64,000 nucleotides of DNA from Aliarcobacter sp. (GTDB lineage Bacteria; Campylobacterota; Campylobacteria; Campylobacterales; Arcobacteraceae): contig JAQTXA010000001.1 in the NCBI GenBank assembly GCA_028689025.1, positions 248,001 to 312,000 on the forward strand, in the 5' to 3' direction. Made by a program: the position numbers and the translations under genes. Below are positions 34,897 to 44,456 of this stretch, piece by piece. Every line of letters starts with the position of its first letter. Within the stretch, counting starts at the first letter, position 1. Under the pieces are notes generated by a model that was not told the origin of the DNA, searched no databases, and worked only from the letters and a program-made list of their open reading frames with translations.

Positions 34897-35502
34897 TTAT
34901 TTAAAAAATCCAAAAAATTTAAGTATAGTTCTAGTTCCACCAGCTGCGATTGTTTGTTCTGCTCTAAAAGTTAAATCTGAAATATCTTTTAATAAACCAT
35001 CAAAAAGTTCATCGTAGCTATATTTTGGATAATCACTTTGAAGTGCGATTCTATTGTAGTCTGTGTTAGTTATTCCTTTTTTAGTCCAATCTTTTAGGGA
35101 ATCATGAGAAACTGAATATGCAAAGTTTGTAAGTCTATTATCACTCTCTTTTGCATTTAAAATCACACCTTTTATTCCACTATTGTTTAAAATATTTATA
35201 AATTCATCATTTAAATTATCTGAATCTATAACTAGAGGTAAACCTTCTACTAAGTTTAATTCTTCTGGTTTTGTGATTCTCATAGCAACACAGTTTTTAT
35301 CTTTTTGATTTTTAAATTCAATAGGTAAAGTGTATTTAAATCTTTCAAACTCTTCACATAACTTTTGGGTTTTTTCTAAATCCTCTTTGCTTCTTGGATT
35401 TATTATAAAATACTCCACTCTTGTATCTTCAATTAATTCAGCTAAGTTATCCAAAAACTCTTCATCTATTCCTGATAACTCAATATTCATATCTAAAACC
35501 AT
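34897..35502 (-). CDS. TatD-like protein, degenerate
   Basis: 201 residues. The second half resembles the end of TatD-type metal-dependent hydrolases (NRIALQSDYPKYSYDEL, then RAEQTIAAGGTRTILKFFG, compare the TatD ending with a conserved Asp and a helix before the final strand). The N-terminal metal-binding HxH is not seen, and the length is below the usual 255-265. It may be inactive or a distant relative. The start has AAGGAA just upstream. Confidence 0.45.
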   Translation of the reverse strand: MVLDMNIELSGIDEEFLDNLAELIEDTRVEYFIINPRSKEDLEKTQKLCEEFERFKYTLPIEFKNQKDKNCVAMRITKPEELNLVEGLPLVIDSDNLNDEFINILNNSGIKGVILNAKESDNRLTNFAYSVSHDSLKDWTKKGITNTDYNRIALQSDYPKYSYDELFDGLLKDISDLTFRAEQTIAAGGTRTILKFFGFFK

Positions 35503-35580
35503 CTGTTTCCTTTTTCTATTTAACGGTGAATTAAACTTGCAAGAAAAATTCCCTCTAGATAAAAACCATCAATTTAGAGC

Positions 35581-37875
35581 TCAATTCTTAGATAAATCCA
35601 TCAATTCTTGATATTTAAACTCACTTATTAGATTTTCAATATGATTTTGTAGATTGTTTGACAAGTTATACTCTTTTATCAAAGATAAAATTTGTTCATT
35701 GTTCATCAATAAAACTTGCTCATTTAGTTTTTCAAAAAACTCTTTTGGAAGATTTTTTAGCTCTTTTGATAAATCAATTTTTTCCTCTTTTTCTTCATAT
35801 TCAAACTCAATATTTAGATATTTTTTGAGTATTAACAAAATATCTTTCTCTTCAACTGGTTTTGGTAAGAAGTCATTTGCTCCTGCATTTATTGCTTCTT
35901 TTTTATCCTCTTCAAAAACATTTGCTGAAAGTGCAATGATTGGAATATCTGAATTTATCTCTTTTTTTCTAATAATTTCCATTGTTTCTAAACCATTCAT
36001 CTCTTCCATCAAAATATCCATAAAAATCAAATCTATTTTTTCATTTTCATTATCAAAAATTTCAAGGGCAACTAATCCGCTATTTGCTTCTCTTGTTTTA
36101 AAACCATAAAAACCTAAAATCTGAACTATTAAGTCCCTATTCTCTTTTATATCATCAACAACTAAAATTGTTTTTTCATCTTGGGATTTTTTTATTCCAA
36201 TAATCTCTTTTTCTTGGGATTTTATCTCTAACTCTTCTAGATTTGCTTTTTCATAATTTATACTAAAATAAAACTCACTTCCTTTGTTTATTTTGCTTTT
36301 TAGATAAATAGTTCCACCCATTAAAGTGATTAACTCTTTTGTAATTGCAAGACCTAAACCTGTTCCTTGTTGACTGTAATTATCAAGTTTTACTTGCTCA
36401 AATGGCTTAAAAATCTTCTCTTGATTTTTTATATCAATTCCAATTCCCGTATCTTTTACTTCAAAAAATAGCTTATTATTTAAAGCATAAATATATAAAG
36501 AAATCTTTCCTTCATTTGTAAACTTTAAAGAGTTTCCTAGAAGATTTATAAGAATTTGTCGAAGCCTTTGCTCATCTGCTTTTATAAATTTTGGTAAATT
36601 ATTTGCTAGATTTATATTAAATTTTAGATTTTTCCCTTCACATCTAAAAGCAAAACTATCTTCTATCTCTTTTATTAACTCAAAGAAATCAAAGTTTTTT
36701 GGGTAAATCTCTATTTTTCCTGCTTCTATTTTTGAGAGTTCTAAGATTTCATTTATGATATTTAAAAGATGCTCTCCACTTTTTTTGATGATGTTTAAAT
36801 TATCTTTTTCTTGAGTTGTTGCATTCATAGATTTTTTTAGAATATTTGCAAAACCTAAAATTGCATTTAATGGAGTTCGTAACTCATGGCTCATTCGAGC
36901 AAGGAAAATTGATTTTGCTTTATTTGCATTTTTTGCATCTTCAATTGCAAGTTTTAGTTGCTGTTCACCACTTATTAGCTTTTCTGTATTTTCTTTAAAA
37001 ATCTCAACAGCTCCAATCATATCACCCATTTCATCATCAAATTTATTCTTTTCAAGTTCAATATCCATATTATTTTGAGAAAGTTTTAACATCACTTTTC
37101 GCAAAAAATCAATCGGATAAATAATTCTAAAAAGAATAATAAAAAATGACATCAAAAATAAAATAATAGAGAGTAAAACAATCACATTTACAGTAAACTC
37201 TTGCTCTTTTAGACTCTGTTTTGCTTCAATAACTTTTTGTTTTGTTCTGTTTTCAAAGGCTTTATAAAACCTATCAAGTGGTTCCATAATTCTAATTTTT
37301 GCCAAATGATAAGCGCTTGAGTGCATAAGTTCTCTAGCCATTGCAAAATCTGGTTCACCTGTTATTGTGTAGTTTCCATCTTTATCTTGAAATTTACCTT
37401 TTATTGCATTCATAGCTTTATGTTCAAGATTTGTTAAATCATCGGACTCATTTTGTGAAGTAAAAAGCAGATTTAACTCTGATTCTGGGAAATTTGCTTG
37501 AATCATTAGTTCTCTAAGAGGTATTTTTTCTCCATCAAGTAAAGGTTTGTTATTATCTTTTAGGGTTAAAAAATCCCAAAAAATCCCATTGTATCTTTTA
37601 GGTCTTGGTATTTCTCCATTTCGAATAGCCAAGACTGTTTTATACTGCTCTTCAAATAATGGATCACCAGTTATTACATAAGTTCGTGCCATTCTTGTTA
37701 AATCATCACTACTTTGTCTCAGTTCATCAGCAAGAATGAGTGATTTATACTGCATATTATATGCATCATCAAGTTTTATTGTAGCTTTTTGGTATTTATT
37801 TATGACAACTGCAACACTAATAAAGGAAACTGTATTTAAAATGAACAGTAACATAAAAAGTTTCTTTAATTTCAA
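35581..37875 (-). CDS. Hybrid sensor histidine kinase with receiver domain
   Basis: 764 residues. Membrane helices at 5-25 and about 225-250 bracket a large periplasmic domain. Then an HAMP-like linker, H-box ARMSHELRTPLNAILGFA, N-box LINLLGNSLKFT, ATP motifs DTGIGID and GTGLGLAITKELI, and a C-terminal receiver (VVDDIKENRD, IFMDILMEEMNG, LSANV, PKPVEE). A short tail follows. It is divergent from a kinase/regulator pair and may exchange phosphate with it. Confidence 0.9.
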   Translation of the reverse strand: MKLKKLFMLLFILNTVSFISVAVVINKYQKATIKLDDAYNMQYKSLILADELRQSSDDLTRMARTYVITGDPLFEEQYKTVLAIRNGEIPRPKRYNGIFWDFLTLKDNNKPLLDGEKIPLRELMIQANFPESELNLLFTSQNESDDLTNLEHKAMNAIKGKFQDKDGNYTITGEPDFAMARELMHSSAYHLAKIRIMEPLDRFYKAFENRTKQKVIEAKQSLKEQEFTVNVIVLLSIILFLMSFFIILFRIIYPIDFLRKVMLKLSQNNMDIELEKNKFDDEMGDMIGAVEIFKENTEKLISGEQQLKLAIEDAKNANKAKSIFLARMSHELRTPLNAILGFANILKKSMNATTQEKDNLNIIKKSGEHLLNIINEILELSKIEAGKIEIYPKNFDFFELIKEIEDSFAFRCEGKNLKFNINLANNLPKFIKADEQRLRQILINLLGNSLKFTNEGKISLYIYALNNKLFFEVKDTGIGIDIKNQEKIFKPFEQVKLDNYSQQGTGLGLAITKELITLMGGTIYLKSKINKGSEFYFSINYEKANLEELEIKSQEKEIIGIKKSQDEKTILVVDDIKENRDLIVQILGFYGFKTREANSGLVALEIFDNENEKIDLIFMDILMEEMNGLETMEIIRKKEINSDIPIIALSANVFEEDKKEAINAGANDFLPKPVEEKDILLILKKYLNIEFEYEEKEEKIDLSKELKNLPKEFFEKLNEQVLLMNNEQILSLIKEYNLSNNLQNHIENLISEFKYQELMDLSKN

Positions 37876-37940
37876 ACTAAATCCTAATTAATTTTTATCT
37901 ATAATCTTAACAAACTACATTATGTAAAAAGAATAACTAT

Positions 37941-39002
37941 ATGGATAAAAAGTACACAATACTGATAATAGACGACAAAACTGAGAATCTACACTACTTA
38001 AATACCCTTTTAAAAGAGGAAGATTATTTGGTTCGAGCAACTACGGATTCAAGTTTTGCTCTAAGCTCTTCAAAACTAAATCCACCAAACTTAATACTTT
38101 TAGATATAAAAATGCCAAATCTTGATGGTTTTGAGGTTTGTAAACTTTTAAAAAAAGAAGAAAATTTAAAAGATATTCCTATCATTTTTATTAGTGCCTT
38201 AGATGATGTACAAAGTAAAGTAAAAGCCTTTGAAGAAGGTGGAGTTGATTATATTACTAAACCTTTTGAGAAAGAAGAAGTAAAAGCACGAATAAAAACC
38301 CAATTAAATATTTTTGAGAGTAAAAGAACTATTTCAAAACTTTTGGAACAACAAGATTTTTTCCTAAAAAAAATCATCCATGAAATGAATACACCACTTA
38401 GTATCATAAGTTTAAATATTGATAATTTAGAATCAAATTTGGGACATAAAGAGGAGTTTGAAACAATAAAAGCTTCAAGTAAATCTCTATCTTCAATCTA
38501 CAATGATTTATATTATCTAAGTAAAAAAGAGAAAAGAGTTTCGCAAATTGCTGATATTAATTTGATGAGATTTTTATCTTCAAGATTGGCTTTTTTTGAT
38601 GAAATGGCAAATGTAAAAAATATTGATATGAGTTTAGATATTCATGAAGAGTTTGATGTTTCTATGGATTCTTATGAGTTAGAAAGAGTTATTGATAATA
38701 CTTTATCAAATGCTATAAAATACTCCTTTGAAGATTCAAATATAGATATTATTTTAGAAAAAAAAGACGACATTTATAAACTTGAAATAAAAAATGAAGG
38801 AATAGAAATCGCTGATACAAAAGCGATTTTTAATGCCTATTATCAACAAAAAGATAAAAATGTAGGTTTTGGATTGGGATTAAATATTGCAAAAGAGATT
38901 TGCGATAAATATGAAATAGAAATCCTTGTAACTTCACAAAACAACCAAACATCATTTGCTTATATATTTCCCAAAAATCTAATAACAAAGGAAACTAAGT
39001 AA
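37941..39002 (+). CDS. Receiver-histidine kinase protein
   Basis: 353 residues in the reverse domain order: receiver first (IIDDKTEN, LILLDIKMPNLDG, ISALDD, YITKPFEKEE), then a compact kinase with H-box KIIHEMNTPLSII and ATP motifs NTLSNAIKYS and GFGLGLNIAKEI. No membrane segment, so it works in the cytoplasm. Its receiver could take phosphate from the divergent hybrid kinase. Its stop overlaps the start of the OmpR-type regulator. Confidence 0.9.
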   Translation: MDKKYTILIIDDKTENLHYLNTLLKEEDYLVRATTDSSFALSSSKLNPPNLILLDIKMPNLDGFEVCKLLKKEENLKDIPIIFISALDDVQSKVKAFEEGGVDYITKPFEKEEVKARIKTQLNIFESKRTISKLLEQQDFFLKKIIHEMNTPLSIISLNIDNLESNLGHKEEFETIKASSKSLSSIYNDLYYLSKKEKRVSQIADINLMRFLSSRLAFFDEMANVKNIDMSLDIHEEFDVSMDSYELERVIDNTLSNAIKYSFEDSNIDIILEKKDDIYKLEIKNEGIEIADTKAIFNAYYQQKDKNVGFGLGLNIAKEICDKYEIEILVTSQNNQTSFAYIFPKNLITKETK

Positions 39003-39664
39003 TGAAAATATTTTTACTTGAAGATGATTTTGCATTAAATAAAATCATAAAAATCTCTTTACAAAATAGAGGTTTTTTTGTGGATAGTTTCACCGATGGT
39101 TATAAAGCTGTTGATGCAATATTAAATAGTAAACATGACTTGTATATTTTGGATTTAAATGTCTTAGGATTTGATGGACACAAGGTTTTAGAGTTTATTA
39201 GGAAAGATGATTTAACTGTTCCTATTATTATGATTAGTGCTGAAATTGATATTGAAAATATAAAAAAATCTTACACTTTAGGATGTAATGATTACATAAA
39301 AAAACCCTTTGATTTTGAAGAGTTGTTTTTGCGAATTCAATACCATTTAAGTCATATACAAAAAGATGAAAATAGTGATTTTTTAATAGATTTAGGTTAT
39401 GACTTTTCCTTTAATCTACTTGAGCAAACATTACATAAATCAAAAAATGAAATAGAACTAACAAGCAAAGAAAAACTGCTTTTAAGTCTACTTGTAAAAA
39501 ATATAAATAACACAGTTACAAATGAGATGATTCACGAATATGTTTGGGATAGCAAAGAGATGGAAGCTGTAAGTATGAGAACGATAGTACATAAACTAAA
39601 GAAAAAACTAAAAAATGGAATGATAATAAATTTAAGAGGTGTTGGCTATAAATTGATTAAATAG
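39002..39664 (+). CDS. OmpR/PhoB-type response regulator
   Basis: 220 residues: receiver (LLEDDFALNK, DLYILDLNVLGFDG, ISAEID, YIKKPFDFEE) and a C-terminal winged helix (ELTSKEKLLLSLLVKN, AVSMRTIVHKLKKKLK, LRGVGYKLIK). The DNA-binding domain makes it the transcriptional output of the upstream kinase. Start overlaps the kinase stop (TAATG). An 8-bp inverted repeat (GTTGGCTA with TAGCCAAC) across its stop may end transcription. Confidence 0.9.
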   Translation: MKIFLLEDDFALNKIIKISLQNRGFFVDSFTDGYKAVDAILNSKHDLYILDLNVLGFDGHKVLEFIRKDDLTVPIIMISAEIDIENIKKSYTLGCNDYIKKPFDFEELFLRIQYHLSHIQKDENSDFLIDLGYDFSFNLLEQTLHKSKNEIELTSKEKLLLSLLVKNINNTVTNEMIHEYVWDSKEMEAVSMRTIVHKLKKKLKNGMIINLRGVGYKLIK

Positions 39665-39677
39665 CCAACAAAAGTGT

Positions 39678-40373
39678 TTACTTGATACTTCCAAGTTTAT
39701 GAATATTTGAAAGTGAAATTAAATGAGCTGTGATTAATGCATAAGCATTTTTTGCACAAATATCATCTTTTTTCTTTTTACTTAAATGTTTTAATTTCTC
39801 TTCATTTACAATAAAAAATCCATTTAAACTATATTTTTCATTTTTACTATTAACAACAGTTGCCACTTTTTCTTCTAATAATTCCCAACTCTCTAACTGT
39901 TTTATAAACTCAGAAGTTGCTATTGTATCACTATAAAATTGATTTAAAAAACCTAAAACACCATTTAAAAACTCGCTATTATTTCCATTTTCATCAAACA
40001 GTTTTTTTGAATTTTTATTTTCAGTTAAAGACTCTTTTTCAACTGCTAATAATAACTCTTTTTTATCTACATTATTTGATAAAATAAATGGATAACTTCT
40101 TACAAAAGCTGGAATATAATGTAACTCTTTCCAAACACCTTTTTTATCTACAAATATATTTTCATTCTCTTTGTAACCTAAAAGAACCGTTGCAAACCAT
40201 TTTTCATCTTTGTCTTTACTAAAAAATATTGGATAGTTTTTACAAGCCTCAAAAAATTCCGATATTGCAATAGGTGCATTTATTAGATTTTTTGAATATA
40301 AAAAATCAGTAACTTCAGATACACCTTTGTTTTTATGGTCAATCTTATTTAATACTTCTAACTTTTTGTACAC
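39678..40373 (-). CDS. SapC-family protein
   Basis: 231 residues. The SapC core is clear: NAPIAISEFFEACKNYPIFF near 31-50, then WFATVLLGYKENENIFVD and ELHYIPAFVRSYPFIL. SapC is named from Campylobacter surface-layer export loci, but most homologues have no proven role. No S-layer or secretion gene is adjacent. It converges on the OmpR-type gene and may share a transcript start with nothing else. Confidence 0.8.
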   Translation of the reverse strand: MYKKLEVLNKIDHKNKGVSEVTDFLYSKNLINAPIAISEFFEACKNYPIFFSKDKDEKWFATVLLGYKENENIFVDKKGVWKELHYIPAFVRSYPFILSNNVDKKELLLAVEKESLTENKNSKKLFDENGNNSEFLNGVLGFLNQFYSDTIATSEFIKQLESWELLEEKVATVVNSKNEKYSLNGFFIVNEEKLKHLSKKKKDDICAKNAYALITAHLISLSNIHKLGSIK

Positions 40374-40451
40374 AGTATTCCTTTTTATTTTGGATTTATT
40401 CTAGCTAAGAATTAAAAAATATTTATCAGAAAACTGTATAAATAAAGACAT

Positions 40452-42347
40452 TTAAGCTTTTATATCTTTTGCTCTAACATCATCTTTACCTTCAAACTCT
40501 TTTTCATTTGCATCACTAACTATTAATTTTGCTATTCTATCTGTTATTACTGCCACATCATGAGTTTGAGATGCTACTGCTGCATTTTGTTGTGTTTGTT
40601 GGTCAAGTTGCGTTACTGCATCATTTATTTGCTCAATTCCCATCAACTGTTCTTTACTTGACATCTCTATATCTGAAATTAAATTTATAGTTTGAGAGAT
40701 ATTTTGATTTAACTCTTTATATCCACTTATCATATGATTTGCAATCTCTTTCCCATCATTCGCTTTTTTTGTTGCATTTTCAACAATACTTTTTATCTCT
40801 TTTGCAGCTTCTGCTGAACGAGATGCTAGATTTCTTACTTCTGCTGCAACTACAGCAAATCCTTTTCCTGCTTCTCCTGCTGTTGCTGCTTCAACAGCTG
40901 CATTTAATGAAAGTATATTTGTTTGGAATGCTATTTGGTCAATAACACTAATTGCTTCATTAATTAGATTTACTTGATTATTTATTTCATCCATTGACTG
41001 AGTTGTTTGGTTTGCTAGTTTCTCTCCATCATTTGCTGATTTTGTTACACTATTTGAGTAAGTAGCCATTTTTGCAATATTTTGAGTATTATTTCTTATA
41101 TTTGAAGTAATTTCTTCTAATGCTGCTGCTGTCTCTTCTAGACTCGCGGCTGCTTCATTTGAGCTTATATTTAACTTATCTACATTAGCAAGTAAAATAT
41201 CTGAGCTTTCATCTAGTGTTAATCCATTTGATTTATTCTCTATTAGCATTTGTGTTAATGTTTGTTGTAGATTATTTAGACCATTTACTAAAGTTTCAAA
41301 TACTCCACCTTTTTCATCATTTTCTTCCATTTTAAAAACAGTTCTAAAATCATTATTAGAATATGAATCTAAAACCTTATTTACGTGAACAAATCTAGTT
41401 CTTGTATTTTCAATCATTTTATTTACATTATTTTTAAACTCTTCCAATGAAGCATTTGAAGTTTTCTTTTCTATAAATTGTGAATACCAACCATTGTTTA
41501 CTCTACTCATTACTACTTTTGCATCTTCTATTAAGTGATTATCTTCTTCTATCAATTTTTTTGTTTTAATGATATTTTCATTTATCACGGTAGCCATTTC
41601 ACCAAATTCATCTGTTGAATTAATATCTAAAAGTGTTACATCTGATTTTTCTCTATTTAAAAATGAGAAGAAATTTAATAATTCAATTTTTAAAATATTT
41701 AATTTTCCAGTAATATCTGAAATAATCAAATATGATAAAACTAAAATAATTAAAAAAGAGGCAAATATTGTCACTATTATTATAGTTCTACTTGTATTAT
41801 AAATATTTTCAGCTATTTGTGTTTCTTTTTTTGCAACATCTAATTGTAATGAGATTAATGCCGAAATTTTTTCACCAATTGGGTCAATCTTTGGATAAAG
41901 TTCATTAAGTGTAATTTTTGTAATTGAATCTAAATCTTTATCTATACAAGTTTGTTTGATTTTAGCAACAACAGTATTACCAACTTTCATAAGTTGACTA
42001 GCATCTTTTGATAAAACTTCTTCTTCTTTTGTTAAAGATGTTGATAAATATTTATCCCAATTAGTTTTTATTTTGTTTTGTGCATTTTCAATGTTTGAAA
42101 TACATTTTTCAAACTCAAAATTTCCATTTCTTGTTTGATGTGTTGTATCAACAATGTTCACAGCATACTCATCAGCAATAATTTTTAATTGTTCTAATGG
42201 AACAACTCTATCGTTATAAACTCTTACTAAACCGTTGTCTACCTCTTTTAATTGAATAATTCCTAATATTCCTAATATTAATATTCCAATTAAAGCAACA
42301 AAAGAAAGCAATGAAAGTTTTGATTTAGTTTTCAAATTTTGTAGCAC
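40452..42347 (-). CDS. Methyl-accepting chemotaxis protein
   Basis: 631 residues. Helices near 14-32 and 188-212 bracket a periplasmic four-helix-bundle sensor. The cytoplasmic part has HAMP-like helices and the signalling hairpin [20 protein letters not shown] followed by [20 protein letters not shown]. It should couple to CheA/CheW through this tip. The ligand is unknown. It is divergent from the glutathione peroxidase gene. Confidence 0.93.
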   Translation of the reverse strand: MLQNLKTKSKLSLLSFVALIGILILGILGIIQLKEVDNGLVRVYNDRVVPLEQLKIIADEYAVNIVDTTHQTRNGNFEFEKCISNIENAQNKIKTNWDKYLSTSLTKEEEVLSKDASQLMKVGNTVVAKIKQTCIDKDLDSITKITLNELYPKIDPIGEKISALISLQLDVAKKETQIAENIYNTSRTIIIVTIFASFLIILVLSYLIISDITGKLNILKIELLNFFSFLNREKSDVTLLDINSTDEFGEMATVINENIIKTKKLIEEDNHLIEDAKVVMSRVNNGWYSQFIEKKTSNASLEEFKNNVNKMIENTRTRFVHVNKVLDSYSNNDFRTVFKMEENDEKGGVFETLVNGLNNLQQTLTQMLIENKSNGLTLDESSDILLANVDKLNISSNEAAASLEETAAALEEITSNIRNNTQNIAKMATYSNSVTKSANDGEKLANQTTQSMDEINNQVNLINEAISVIDQIAFQTNILSLNAAVEAATAGEAGKGFAVVAAEVRNLASRSAEAAKEIKSIVENATKKANDGKEIANHMISGYKELNQNISQTINLISDIEMSSKEQLMGIEQINDAVTQLDQQTQQNAAVASQTHDVAVITDRIAKLIVSDANEKEFEGKDDVRAKDIKA

Positions 42348-42553
42348 TTCTACTCCTGATTATTTTTTATTCACTTGTATAATTATAACTAATAAATAGT
42401 ATTAATCTAATATCTTTTTTTTAAAACTACAAATTAATAACAAACTTATTATAAAAAAATTATCTTTATAAACTAACATAAAACTATTACAAATCAACAA
42501 CAAAATTGGATAAAATTACTCTTGTTTAAAATTAAAGCAAACAAAGGAATAAT

Positions 42554-43099
42554 ATGTTTAATAAGATTCTATTTTTACTTTTACTAATTTTTAGTTCAAT
42601 AAACGCAAAGGAAAACCAAATGAATATCTACGACTTTAACGTAAAAACAATAGATGGACAAGAAATTTCAATGTCAAAGTACAAAGGAAAAGTTCTTTTA
42701 ATTGTTAATGTAGCTAGTAAATGTGGATTTACTGGTCAATATGAGGGATTGGAAAATCTTTTTGAAAAATATAAAAATGATGATTTTATGATTTTAGGAT
42801 TCCCTTCAAATCAATTTGCCAATCAAGAACCTGAATCAAATGAAAGAATCAAAGATTTTTGTACATTAAATTATGGTGTAAATTTTGATATGTTTGCAAA
42901 AATAGATGTAAATGGAGAAAATGAATCACCTTTATATACATTTTTAAAATCAAATCAAAAAGGGATTTTAGGAACTGAAAATATAAAATGGAACTTTACT
43001 AAGTTTTTAGTAGACAAAGATGGAACAGTTGTAGATAGATATGGAAGTGCGTCAAGTCCAGAATCTATTGAAAATGACATCAAAAAACTTTTAAAATAA
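42554..43099 (+). CDS. Glutathione peroxidase-family thiol peroxidase, probably exported
   Basis: 181 residues. Residues 1-18 (ILFLLLLIFSSINA) look like a signal peptide. The enzyme core has VNVASKCGFTGQYEGL with Cys at the position that is selenocysteine in some relatives, LGFPSNQFANQEPES and IKWNFTKFLVDKDG. It reduces peroxides, here likely with thioredoxin-type reductants. UGA is not used although the Sec machinery is present. AAGGA follows for the next gene. Confidence 0.88.
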   Translation: MFNKILFLLLLIFSSINAKENQMNIYDFNVKTIDGQEISMSKYKGKVLLIVNVASKCGFTGQYEGLENLFEKYKNDDFMILGFPSNQFANQEPESNERIKDFCTLNYGVNFDMFAKIDVNGENESPLYTFLKSNQKGILGTENIKWNFTKFLVDKDGTVVDRYGSASSPESIENDIKKLLK

Positions 43100-43150
43100 G
43101 GATAAATAATAGAAAATTTTATAAATAATATTCAAGAAGCAATAGGATAT

Positions 43151-43732
43151 ATGACTTCTTGGGAGATGTTAGCTGTATTTTTATCAGTTACATATCTTAT
43201 ATTAGCCATTAAACAAAGCTTGTGGTGTTGGCCTGCTGCATTTATAAGTACTTTGATTTATAGTATTTTATTTTTTGATGCTTCACTTTTAATGGATAGT
43301 GCTTTAAATATTTTTTATTTAGTAATGGCTGTTTATGGTTGGTATTCATGGAAATATGGAAATATTAAAAATCAAAATGTTGAATTAGAAATATCTACTT
43401 ATGGTTTGGCTAAAAATATACAAATTATTTTAGGACTGATAGTTTTATCTTTTGGATTAGGCTACATAATGGCAAATTATACAAGTGCTGATTATGCTTA
43501 TTTAGATACATTTACAACTGTATTTGCAGTATTTACAACTTATACACTTACAAAAAAAGTCTTAGAAAACTGGCTTTATTGGATTGTGATTGATAGTGTT
43601 TCTATCTATATTTATATAAATAAAGGTTTTTATTTAACGGCTGTTTTATTTGCTTTATATACTATTTTAGCTTTTGTTGCCTACAATAACTGGAAAAAAG
43701 AGTACGAAAATCTTGAACCTAGAATCGCTTAG
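43151..43732 (+). CDS. pnuC: PnuC-family vitamin transporter
   Basis: 193 residues from this ATG with seven hydrophobic helices. Landmarks are SLWCWPAAFISTLIYSILFF, VYGWYSWKYG and the last-helix NWLYWIVIDSVSIYIY. PnuC proteins let nicotinamide riboside, or in PnuT members thiamine, diffuse in, with trapping by a kinase. An in-frame extension begins ATA at 43109, 6 bases after AAGGA, reading IENFINNIQEAIGY; the ATG at 43151 has AGGA only 3 bases away. The next gene encodes a kinase-like protein overlapping its end. Confidence 0.82.
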   Translation: MTSWEMLAVFLSVTYLILAIKQSLWCWPAAFISTLIYSILFFDASLLMDSALNIFYLVMAVYGWYSWKYGNIKNQNVELEISTYGLAKNIQIILGLIVLSFGLGYIMANYTSADYAYLDTFTTVFAVFTTYTLTKKVLENWLYWIVIDSVSIYIYINKGFYLTAVLFALYTILAFVAYNNWKKEYENLEPRIA

Positions 43733-44456
43733 AAGTTACAATATATTTAAAGAAGAGTTATTAAGCCTTGATTTATTAAAAAATCAAGGTTTTAATAATA
43801 TAAGTTATCTTCTAAAAACATCATCAAAATCCTATGTAATTAGAGTTTTCAAATCAAATGAGAGTGTAAATATAAGCCGTAAATTTGAGTATGAAATCCA
43901 AAAAAAAGCTTATAAAAAAAATATAGCTTCAAAACCTATTTTTTTAAATGAAAACTTTATGATTTATGAGTATGAAAAAGGTATTCATAAAACTAAACTA
44001 TCAACTTTGGAACTAAAAAACTTAGTTCTAAAAATAAAAAAATTCCATAATTTTAAAGTAAAAACAAAAGCTTATGATATAAAAAAAGATTTACTAAATT
44101 ATGATAAAAATTTAAATGACTTCAAAAGTAAAAAACTAATAAATGAATCAAGAAGAAACTTATTTTTGTTAAAAAGATTTAAAAAAGATTTGGTACTTAC
44201 ACACCATGACCTAAATCCTAAAAATATAATATTTAGGAATAACAATATTGCGATAATTGATTGGGAATATGCTGGGTTAAATGATTGTTTTTTTGATTTA
44301 GCCTCAGTTTGTATAGAATTTTCTTTAAATGAAAAAAATGAAAAATTAATATTGAAAAACTATTTTAATCACTACAAAAAAAATCATATACAAAAATTAA
44401 ATCATTTTAAAATCATATACAAAAATCTTTGTGACTTATGGTTTAGATGTTATTGA
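43713..44456 (+). CDS. Small-molecule kinase-like phosphotransferase (APH/choline-kinase fold)
   Basis: About 247 residues. The catalytic loop LVLTHHDLNPKNIIF and metal-binding IAIIDWEYAGLNDCFFDLAS are intact, as in aminoglycoside, choline and thiamine kinases. No ATG fits; TTG at 43713 inside the end of pnuC is the likely start, with another TTG at 43674 possible. Overlap with the PnuC gene suggests it phosphorylates and traps the imported vitamin. Its end overlaps the convergent REC-PAS gene by 7 bases. Confidence 0.75.
   Translation: MNLESLRSYNIFKEELLSLDLLKNQGFNNISYLLKTSSKSYVIRVFKSNESVNISRKFEYEIQKKAYKKNIASKPIFLNENFMIYEYEKGIHKTKLSTLELKNLVLKIKKFHNFKVKTKAYDIKKDLLNYDKNLNDFKSKKLINESRRNLFLLKRFKKDLVLTHHDLNPKNIIFRNNNIAIIDWEYAGLNDCFFDLASVCIEFSLNEKNEKLILKNYFNHYKKNHIQKLNHFKIIYKNLCDLWFRCY

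Noticed and set aside
34656-34940. 94-codon minus frame across the DUF2721 gene and its upstream gap
   Set aside because: Overlaps a well-supported membrane protein gene in another frame; composition is not protein-like.
42554-43099. Glutathione peroxidase as a second selenoprotein
   Set aside because: The active-site codon is TGT (Cys), with no in-frame TGA.
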